NCBI GenBank assembly: GCA_964548875.1
Contig: CAZJSP010000014.1
Coordinates: forward strand, 1-12,061
Reading direction: 5' to 3'
Length of the DNA stretch: 12,061 nt
Source: CAYSZX01 sp964548875
GTDB taxonomy: Bacteria > Patescibacteriota > Minisyncoccia > Minisyncoccales > JANBVM01
Shown: positions 5,590 to 11,080 of the stretch, one piece after another
Layout of the letters: every line of letters begins with the position of its first letter
Position numbering within the stretch: the stretch's first letter is position 1
Position numbers and translations under genes: made by a program
Notes under the pieces: generated by a model
What the model was told of the DNA's origin: nothing
Seen by the model: the letters and a program-made list of their open reading frames with translations, nothing else
Databases searched by the model: none

Positions 5590-7119
5590 TTATTTAGCGT
5601 ATTCTATTACTCTTGTTTCTCGAATAACCGTTACCTTAATTTCTCCTGGATATTGTAATTGCTGCTGAATTCTTTCACTAATTTTTCTAGCTAGTTTTTT
5701 AGCTTTTAAATCATCGATTTGATCAGGCTTAACAAAAACTCTAATTTCTCTTCCTGCTTGTAATGCCCATGCTTTTTCAACTCCTTGGAAAGAAGTAGCC
5801 ACATCTTCTAATTCAGCCAATCTCTTTAAATATCTTTCTAGAGTATCTTTTCTCGCTCCTGGCCTTGCTCCTGAAATTTGATCTGCTGTTTGAATTAAAA
5901 CAGCCTCAATGCTTTCATAGGGATATTCTTCATGATGAGACTTCATAGCTTGAATTACTTCTTCTTCAATCCCAAATCTTTCAAGTATTCTAATACCAAT
6001 ATCAACATGAGATCCCTCAATTTCATGATCAACAGCCTTACCAATATCATGTAAAAGGCCAGCCTTTTTACAGATAGAAGCATTAGCTCCTATTTCTTCA
6101 GCTAAAGCAGAAGCTAAATAGGCCACCTCAATAGAGTGCAATAAAACATTCTGGCCATAACTTGTTCTAAATTTAAGTCTTCCTATTAACTGAACTAATT
6201 TAGGATGAAGACCAACTAAATTTAACCTATAGGTTGCAGTTTCCCCCGCTTTTTTAATTTGTTTGTTAATTTCTTCAGTTGCCTCTTCAACCTTCTTTTC
6301 TATCCTGGCCGGTTGAATTCTTCCATCCGCAATTAATCTTTCTAAAGCATGTTTTGCTATATGTCTTCTAACAGGATCAAAGCTTGAGACAATAACAGAC
6401 TCAGGAGTTTCATCTACTATTAACTCAACTCCAGTCTCTCTTTCAAAAGCTCTAATATTCCTTCCTTTTTTACCAATAATTTTTCCTTTTACGTCTTCAT
6501 TGGAAAGATCAATACTGCTAGTAGTAATTTCTTTAGATTGATCTAAGGCACATTTCTGAATAACGGTCGATAATATTTCTTTTGCCCTTTCTTCAAATCT
6601 ATCAAATCCGTCTTCCTCTAACTTTTTAATTCTTTTAAGAATGTCTAGTTTGTATTTTTCTTCTGTTTTTTTCAATATTCTTTTTCTTGCTTCTTTCTCA
6701 TTTAATCCAGACACTTCTTCTAACTTTTTAATAGTCTCTTCGTTTAATTCCTCTATTCTCTTTTTTACTTTTCTTAATTCTTCTACTTTATCTCTATAAT
6801 TTTCCTGTTTTTTTTCTAATTGAGAACTTCTCTCGTTTAAATCTTCAGCCTTCTTTAATAGTGACTGATTTATTTTCAAAGTCTTTTTCCTTTCACTTGC
6901 TTCTCTTTTTTCAGCTTTTTTTAATATTAAAGAGGCCTTTTCTTTAGCTTCAGACAGAACACTATTAGCCTTCTTTGTTGCTTTGTCTATTCTTTTCTGA
7001 AGCTTTGCTTCAATGGTTTTCCAGTCTTTTTTAGCTATTAATTGTCTAGTATAGTAACCTAAAACTGACCCAACCAAAAAAGCCGATATTCCAGAAGCTA
7101 TTAAGCTTGTATAGTTCAT
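5590..7119 (-). CDS. rny: Ribonuclease Y
   Basis: RNase Y is the membrane-bound endonuclease that starts mRNA decay in many bacteria lacking RNase E. The 509-residue protein has the full family layout: a transmembrane helix at about 5-24, a long Lys/Glu-rich coiled coil (about 30-190), a KH domain (about 205-270, with GKIIGKKGRNIRAFE) and an HD domain (about 325-420). Metal-binding HD residues are present: H328, H357-D358 in LLHDIGK, H395-H396 in KSHHEE, and D413 in TADQISGARPGAR. The C-terminal part, with YPGEIKVTVIRE, is also typical. It is transcribed alone from a promoter about 210 nt upstream and ends at a shared bidirectional hairpin. No Shine-Dalgarno is visible before the ATG. Together with PNPase and the NYN protein it gives this window a near-complete decay set. 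Identification is certain. Confidence 0.98.
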   Translation of the reverse strand: MNYTSLIASGISAFLVGSVLGYYTRQLIAKKDWKTIEAKLQKRIDKATKKANSVLSEAKEKASLILKKAEKREASERKKTLKINQSLLKKAEDLNERSSQLEKKQENYRDKVEELRKVKKRIEELNEETIKKLEEVSGLNEKEARKRILKKTEEKYKLDILKRIKKLEEDGFDRFEERAKEILSTVIQKCALDQSKEITTSSIDLSNEDVKGKIIGKKGRNIRAFERETGVELIVDETPESVIVSSFDPVRRHIAKHALERLIADGRIQPARIEKKVEEATEEINKQIKKAGETATYRLNLVGLHPKLVQLIGRLKFRTSYGQNVLLHSIEVAYLASALAEEIGANASICKKAGLLHDIGKAVDHEIEGSHVDIGIRILERFGIEEEVIQAMKSHHEEYPYESIEAVLIQTADQISGARPGARKDTLERYLKRLAELEDVATSFQGVEKAWALQAGREIRVFVKPDQIDDLKAKKLARKISERIQQQLQYPGEIKVTVIRETRVIEYAK

Positions 7120-7329
7120 TTGTTTTTAAATGGCAGATTGAATTCTCCGCTTTCTTGAAATTTAAGAACAGTCTATATAGTAGACCGAAAATTGAGAGTT
7201 TTAATTTTTAATTGTATTAAATACACTTGAAAAATTTTAGTTAAGTAATCATTTCACTCTTAATCTTACGAAAAACTCAAAATCCAAAGTTATCTTTCTA
7301 ATCATTTTATTAAGAAAAAATCTTAATAC
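7120..7329 (-). promoter_or_regulatory. Structured 5' leader of rny (about 210 nt)
   Basis: Counting from the predicted start at 7329, the leader opens with an 8-bp stem TATTAAGA/TCTTAATA with a five-T loop (7328-7308). It then holds an 18-codon open frame (7305-7249, MIRKITLDFEFFVRLRVK), a 13-nt palindrome TGTATTTAATACA (7225-7213) and a short hairpin GTCTA/TAGAC (7185-7171). A leader this long is unusual in a window where other genes start almost without one, and it suggests post-transcriptional control of RNase Y. The control itself is inferred. Confidence 0.5.
7249..7305 (-). other. Possible 18-codon upstream ORF in the rny leader
   Basis: ATG at 7305 to TGA at 7249 encodes MIRKITLDFEFFVRLRVK. 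It begins just after the 5' hairpin and ends about 130 nt before the rny start. It has no Shine-Dalgarno and is short enough to be chance; it is listed because it sits in an otherwise untranslated leader. Confidence 0.2.
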
Positions 7330-7335
7330 AATAGA

Positions 7336-7364
7336 ATTATAACAGCAAAAAACAGAAAAAGCAA
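7336..7364 (-). promoter_or_regulatory. rny promoter
   Basis: TTGCTT (7364-7359), an exact 17-nt spacer, and a perfect TATAAT (7341-7336) preceded by TG plus one base, all on the minus strand. The predicted start is about 7329, a G directly before an 8-bp hairpin. It lies just past the terminator of the upstream operon, so rny is independently expressed. Confidence 0.8.
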
Positions 7365-7370
7365 ATTATT

Positions 7371-7391
7371 AAAAAACCGCCCTAGGGGCGG
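7371..7391 (-). terminator. Terminator of the nusA-clpP-surface protein operon
   Basis: On the minus strand CCGCCC, a 3-nt CTA loop and GGGCGG form a GC-rich 6-bp stem followed by six T (7376-7371). It starts 6 nt after the stop of the FN3/pilin-like gene: a textbook intrinsic terminator. Confidence 0.92.
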
Positions 7392-7397
7392 ATTTTA

Positions 7398-8144
7398 TTA
7401 TTTGAATAAGTCTTTTACTATCGAAGGAATACCTTTTGCAAATAGCATAATTGATAGGGCTAACACCGTGAAGAGAATTATTTTCTTGGCTTTAGAAACA
7501 GACTCAGGACTATCTTGTTTAGTTAATAGTAGATATCCAGAAAAAATTATTAAAATTGGACCAACGGCAAAACCAACAGTAATTAAAAAATTCATAAAAG
7601 CATCAGCAGCTTCATCTAAATTTTCAATGTCTCCAAAAATTTGCTTTATCGTACCATCTCCATCGCCACCCCCATTATCTCCATCGCCACCCCCGCCACC
7701 CCCATTATCCCCATCAGGATCTTCCTCTTCAAAGGTGGGCTCTTCAGTCTGGAAGTTGGATCCATCTTCATACAGACTATCATCATCGGGGTTTTGTGCT
7801 TCCGCTTTTAATCTCCATTCATACTCTGTCCCAGAAGATAGGTTTTTTAAATGATAAGTAAAATCTGGTCCCTCCTCTTCCTCAGCACTAGGATATCTTG
7901 CTGTCCATTCTTCTCCTGAACCAGCCCTTCTCCAGAGAAGCTTAAATTGTTTAATATCTGAATAATCACCCTCCCAAGACCAAGCTAACAATACGCTAGC
8001 TTCTCCTATTATTTCTTCTCCTTCTTCATTTAAAGCGACACCTAAATCATAGGGATTGTTTAGTTTAGCAGCTAGACAATTATTAGCCAGAAGAAGGCTC
8101 AATAATAGTCCTAATGAAAATATTTTTAAAAACTTGTTTTTCAT
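7398..8144 (-). CDS. Secreted FN3-domain protein with C-terminal VirB2/T4SS-pilin-like two-helix module
   Basis: A 248-residue protein. Residues 1-25 are a signal peptide (basic start, LGLLLSLLLA core, cleavage probably after CLA). Residues about 28-135 look like one fibronectin type III domain (VLLAWSWEGDYSDIKQFKLLW, LSSGTEYEWRLKAEA). Residues about 137-164 are an acidic Gly/Asp linker. Residues about 184-207 and 221-238 are two membrane helices joined by a short loop (LTKQDSPESVSKAKK). That helix-loop-helix resembles the TrbC/VirB2-type pilin domain common in Patescibacteria. The FN3 domain would be displayed outside, tethered by the hairpin or built into a polymer. It is the last gene of the nusA-clpP run, 25 nt after the PKD gene, and shares extracellular beta-domain architecture with it. 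The domain readings are good; assembly into a filament is inference. Confidence 0.72.
   Translation of the reverse strand: MKNKFLKIFSLGLLLSLLLANNCLAAKLNNPYDLGVALNEEGEEIIGEASVLLAWSWEGDYSDIKQFKLLWRRAGSGEEWTARYPSAEEEEGPDFTYHLKNLSSGTEYEWRLKAEAQNPDDDSLYEDGSNFQTEEPTFEEEDPDGDNGGGGGGDGDNGGGDGDGTIKQIFGDIENLDEAADAFMNFLITVGFAVGPILIIFSGYLLLTKQDSPESVSKAKKIILFTVLALSIMLFAKGIPSIVKDLFK
7655..7716. repeat. Imperfect direct repeats coding for a Gly/Asp linker
   Basis: CCATCGCCACCCCC occurs at 7660 and 7681, and GCCACCCCCATTATC at 7665 and 7695. On the coding strand this gives the linker DGDNGGGGGGDGDNGGGDGDG. It is a GC-rich patch in AT-rich surroundings and prone to expansion or contraction. Confidence 0.7.
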
Positions 8145-8169
8145 AATTCTTTTATTAATAATAACATAT

Positions 8170-9201
8170 TTATTCTTCTATAAGAATCCAAGGAGTTAAG
8201 CATTCTACCTCATTTATTCCATCAGAAACTTGAATGGAAGGACGATACAATCCTTTTTTTAAATATTGATGAGAGGTATTTTCTTCTTCTGAAAAATTAC
8301 CATCGTCAAAATCCCAATTAAAAAATAATTCATCTTCATCGATGTCATAAGCCTTAACTTCAAAATTAATTATTGTTTCTTTATTGCCCGTGGAAGAAGA
8401 AGTCTTACAATATTCAATAACAGGAGGGATATTAACATTTGTGCTTAAAGTTTCTCCTCTTCCCCAATTACCAGCACTATCTCGACAATAAGCATAAGCA
8501 CTACTGTCTCCATAACTAGTCAAATCAAAATCTTTTTCAAACCAACAATTATTTTTACATTCAGGATCTACTAATTCCATTACACCTTGTTTTTCTCCCT
8601 CAACATAAAGAAGACATCCTTGTAATTGAAAATTATCTTCAGCTTTTAATTCAAAAGCAAAACTATTATTATCTTTTTTTTTGATTTCTGATTGATTAAT
8701 GGAGGGAGAACTAAAATCAATATCATAGGTCCTAATAGATGAATCTTCTTGGGAAGGAATATACCAATTACCTCTTAAACTTTGAGATCTTACATAAACA
8801 GAACAACTCTCTCTTCCCTCATACATACAATCTCCCTCAGGTCCAACAGTAATAAGTTGAGTACTATTACATTCTCTTCTTCTCCATCCCGAAGCGAATT
8901 CTTTCCCTTCTGGACCAAAAGCAACAACTCGATATTGACAGGAATTTTCTTTTATTCCTATTTCCAATTCCTCATCTAAAACTCTAATTATAAAATCATT
9001 TCCATACCAATAATTAGTAGGAGGAGACTGAATTTGAGAATAAGGAAGACCCCTACTTTCTTCAACAACAACTTCTTCTTTTTCTTCTGCCACCTCTATA
9101 ATAATTTTTTGTTCACTAAAAAAGAAAAAATAAATAAAAGCCCCTACTCCAATAAGGGCTATTAGACCAATCCAGAACTTATCTTTTTTCCAAAAAGACA
9201 T
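8170..9201 (-). CDS. Membrane-anchored, cysteine-rich surface protein with C-terminal PKD domain
   Basis: A 343-residue protein. Residues about 10-28 form one hydrophobic helix (WIGLIALIGVGAFIYFFFF) after a short basic start, without a clear cleavage site, so it is probably an uncleaved signal anchor. The rest is extracytoplasmic: two regions of unassigned, probably beta-rich sequence (about 55-160 and 165-255), then a PKD domain (about 258-342) with the hallmark NWDFDDG and HQYLKKGLY strands. Ten cysteines (88, 111, 125, 133, 196, 215, 219, 239, 265, 334) all lie outside the membrane, enough for five disulfides. I recognise no enzyme motif. The start is 1 nt after the clpP stop; the FN3/pilin-like gene follows after 25 nt. 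The shared operon and the extracellular beta domains suggest the two surface proteins work together. A function in adhesion or surface assembly is only inferred. Confidence 0.75.
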   Translation of the reverse strand: MSFWKKDKFWIGLIALIGVGAFIYFFFFSEQKIIIEVAEEKEEVVVEESRGLPYSQIQSPPTNYWYGNDFIIRVLDEELEIGIKENSCQYRVVAFGPEGKEFASGWRRRECNSTQLITVGPEGDCMYEGRESCSVYVRSQSLRGNWYIPSQEDSSIRTYDIDFSSPSINQSEIKKKDNNSFAFELKAEDNFQLQGCLLYVEGEKQGVMELVDPECKNNCWFEKDFDLTSYGDSSAYAYCRDSAGNWGRGETLSTNVNIPPVIEYCKTSSSTGNKETIINFEVKAYDIDEDELFFNWDFDDGNFSEEENTSHQYLKKGLYRPSIQVSDGINEVECLTPWILIEE

Positions 9202-9202
9202 T

Positions 9203-9793
9203 TTACTTTATTTTGCTTTTGATAACCTTATCAATTACTCCGTATTTTTGAGCTTCTTTAGCGGATAAATAAAAATCTCGATCAGTATCTTTTTCTATTT
9301 TAGATATTTTTTGACCAGTATGTTTGGAAAGAATTTCATTTACTTTGGCTTTTAATTTCATAATATGTTCAGCTGTAATGTGAATTTCACTAGCCTGCCC
9401 TCCTACTCCTTGGACCGCTACTTGATGAAGCATAATCTGGGAGTTAGGTAAGGAAAATCTTTTTTCTTTAGTCCCGGCTGCTAAAAGAATAGCTGCTCCT
9501 GAAGCTGCTGATCCAACACAGACAGTTGAAACATCACACTTAATATATTGCATTGTGTCATAAACAGCTAAAGCAGCGGATAAAACACCTCCTGGAGAAT
9601 TAATGTAAAGCTGAATATCTTTTTTAGTGTCTTTTGAGTTAAGAAAAAGCATTTGGGCAATAATAGAATTGGCCAAATAATCATTAATTGGTCTTCCTAG
9701 AAAGATAATTCTTTCTTGAAGCAATCTTGAATAAATGTCATAGGCCTTTTCTCCTCTTTTTGTTTTTTCAACGACAGTTGGTATTAAATTCAT
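9203..9793 (-). CDS. clpP: ATP-dependent Clp protease proteolytic subunit
   Basis: ClpP is the serine peptidase barrel that degrades proteins unfolded by ClpX or ClpA/C. The 196-residue product is the normal length without a long propeptide. The catalytic triad is complete: S98 in GSAASGA, H123 in MLHQV and D173 in DRDFYLSA. The oxyanion/strand motif INSPGG (65-70), the YDTMQYIK helix and the C-terminal AQKYGVIDKVI also fit. The ATG overlaps the TGA of nusA (ATGA, 9793-9790), so translation is coupled to nusA. The next gene starts 1 nt after the clpP stop. No Clp ATPase is in the window. The unusual feature is position, between a transcription factor and two surface proteins. Identification is certain. 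Confidence 0.97.
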   Translation of the reverse strand: MNLIPTVVEKTKRGEKAYDIYSRLLQERIIFLGRPINDYLANSIIAQMLFLNSKDTKKDIQLYINSPGGVLSAALAVYDTMQYIKCDVSTVCVGSAASGAAILLAAGTKEKRFSLPNSQIMLHQVAVQGVGGQASEIHITAEHIMKLKAKVNEILSKHTGQKISKIEKDTDRDFYLSAKEAQKYGVIDKVIKSKIK

Positions 9794-10983
9794 TTTTCTT
9801 TTTTATTTTCTTTTTTATTTTCTTTTTTATTTTCTTCTTCGGACTCTTTTTTAGCCTTTTCCATTAGCTCTTCAATATCTTCGGCTTCAGGATGTCTAAC
9901 ATCTATTTTCCATCCAGTTAATTGAGCGGCTAATCTAACGTTTTGTCCGTTTTTACCAATAGCTAAGGATAGTTCTTCTTCTGGAACAATAACCAGAGCT
10001 TTGTTTTTAGGTAAAATTTTAATTTCAATAATTTTAGCGGGGCTTAAAGCATTAGCAATATATTCTTTTTCTTCGTCAGAATATTCTACAATATCAATCT
10101 TTTCTCCTCCCAATTCATTAATAACAACCTGGACTCTTGTTCCTCTCTGACCAACAGCTGCTCCGATAGGATCTATATTCTCTTCTTTTGATTCAAGAGC
10201 TATTTTAGTTCTTGATCCTGGTTCTCGGGCAATTGATTTGATTTCAATTAGTTCTTCGGCTATTTCTGGAACCTCTAATTCAAATAATTTAGAAACTAAT
10301 TTAGGGTATGTTCTTGATAGAAATATTTTAGGCCCTTTAGAAGACTTTTCAACCTCTAAGATATAAACCCTTAATCTTTGGCCTGGCTTGTAAAATTCAC
10401 CGGGTATTTGTTCTGATTTTGGTAAAATACCTAAAGTTTTACCAATATTAATTAAAACATTTGATCTTTCTATTCTTTGAATAATACCGGAAACAATCTC
10501 TCCCTCTTTTTCTTTGTATTCTTCTAGAATCGCTTCTTTTTCAGTTTCTCTTATTCTTTGCATAATTACCTGTTTAGCTGTTTGAGCAGCAATTCTTCCA
10601 AAATCTGTTTTGCTTTTTAGAGGAATAAGAACTTCTTCTTCTACCTTAATATCGGGTTTAATCTTTTTAGCCTCATCAAGCATAATATATCTCTTTGGAT
10701 TGAAAACTATTTTTCTATCTTCTTCGTTTTCTTTATGTTTTTCCTTTTTTATTTCTTCCTCCGAATAAATCATATTTTGATCAACCACTGTTTTAACTTG
10801 CCAAAAATCAGCTTGACCTGTTTTAGGGTCAAACTCTGTTTTAATGAATTCTCCTTTTTCTCCGTAATCTTTTTTGTAAGCAGCAGCTAAGGCCTGTTCA
10901 ATAATGTTAATTATTGTTTCAGGAGCGAATCCTTTTTCTTTAGCTAGCTGATTAACAGCTAATGTAAGTGATTTTAAATCCAT
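9790..10983 (-). CDS. nusA: Transcription termination/antitermination factor NusA
   Basis: NusA binds RNA polymerase and nascent RNA to modulate pausing, termination and antitermination. The 397-residue product has the family order: N-terminal polymerase-binding domain (about 1-145, with VNQLAKEKGFAPETIINIIEQAL and the TAKQVIMQRIRETEKE helix), S1 (about 160-226), KH1 (about 232-300, with SRTKIALES and DPIGAAVGQRGTRVQ) and KH2 (about 305-370, with LAIGKNGQNVRLAAQLTGWKIDV). It lacks the extra C-terminal acidic repeats of E. coli NusA and ends in a Lys/Glu-rich tail with three ENKK repeats. The N-terminal domain carries a charged insertion around 78-92. It starts the operon with clpP and two surface proteins. 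An extended -10 lies 7 nt before the ATG, suggesting a leaderless mRNA. Identification is certain. Confidence 0.97.
   Translation of the reverse strand: MDLKSLTLAVNQLAKEKGFAPETIINIIEQALAAAYKKDYGEKGEFIKTEFDPKTGQADFWQVKTVVDQNMIYSEEEIKKEKHKENEEDRKIVFNPKRYIMLDEAKKIKPDIKVEEEVLIPLKSKTDFGRIAAQTAKQVIMQRIRETEKEAILEEYKEKEGEIVSGIIQRIERSNVLINIGKTLGILPKSEQIPGEFYKPGQRLRVYILEVEKSSKGPKIFLSRTYPKLVSKLFELEVPEIAEELIEIKSIAREPGSRTKIALESKEENIDPIGAAVGQRGTRVQVVINELGGEKIDIVEYSDEEKEYIANALSPAKIIEIKILPKNKALVIVPEEELSLAIGKNGQNVRLAAQLTGWKIDVRHPEAEDIEELMEKAKKESEEENKKENKKENKKEK
9799..9834. repeat. Three tandem 12-bp repeats at the 3' end of nusA
   Basis: Three exact copies of GAAAATAAAAAA (coding strand) encode ENKK-ENKK-ENKK in the NusA tail. 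The unit is a multiple of three, so copy-number change would keep the frame and the overlapping clpP start. Confidence 0.9.
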
Positions 10984-10990
10984 ATTGATT

Positions 10991-11019
10991 ATTCTAACAG
11001 ATTAAATTAGACCAGTAAA
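10991..11019 (-). promoter_or_regulatory. nusA proximal promoter, probable leaderless start
   Basis: On the minus strand TTTACT (11019-11014), a 17-nt spacer, and TAGAAT (10996-10991) preceded by TG plus one base. Only 7 nt separate the -10 from the nusA ATG, so transcription should start at or 1-2 nt before the start codon. Confidence 0.6.
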
Positions 11020-11024
11020 GAATT

Positions 11025-11049
11025 AAAAAACCCTTTAAAGGGCTTTTTT
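11025..11049 (-). terminator. Terminator of the carboxyltransferase gene
   Basis: On the minus strand AAAAAAGCCC-TTTAAA-GGGTTTTTT: a CCC/GGG core extended by a G-T pair and A/T pairs, ending in a six-T run. It begins about 30 nt after the stop codon at 11081. Confidence 0.8.
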
Positions 11050-11052
11050 CTA

Positions 11053-11080
11053 TTAATACAAAAAGATTTATTTTTGTCAA
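11053..11080 (-). promoter_or_regulatory. Candidate distal nusA promoter between stop codon and terminator
   Basis: A perfect TTGACA (11080-11075), directly after the carboxyltransferase stop codon, is followed after 16 nt by TATTAA (11058-11053). Its predicted start near 11046 falls in the A-run of the terminator hairpin, so a transcript would carry that hairpin at its 5' end. Confidence 0.45.

Noticed and set aside
7171..7185. TATATA within the GTCTA/TAGAC palindrome considered as the rny -10
   Set aside because: No acceptable -35 at proper spacing; the promoter at 7364-7336 is far stronger. The palindrome is kept as a leader hairpin.
7402..7854. 150-codon plus-strand open frame
   Set aside because: It is the complement of the FN3/pilin-like gene; the Ser/Pro-rich product is the antisense of the Gly/Asp linker and there is no promoter. 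The minus-strand frame has a signal peptide and recognisable domains.
8145..8169. TGTTATTAT between the PKD and FN3 genes considered as an internal promoter
   Set aside because: It has an extended -10 look but no -35, and lies in a short, AT-rich intergenic gap inside an evident operon; too weak to list.
8782..8979. 65-codon plus-strand open frame
   Set aside because: It is antisense to the PKD gene and has low-complexity composition.
9790..9792. UGA considered as a glycine codon (as in Gracilibacteria/SR1)
   Set aside because: TGA ends nusA exactly in an ATGA overlap with clpP, all other genes end in TAA, and no in-frame TGA interrupts a conserved protein.
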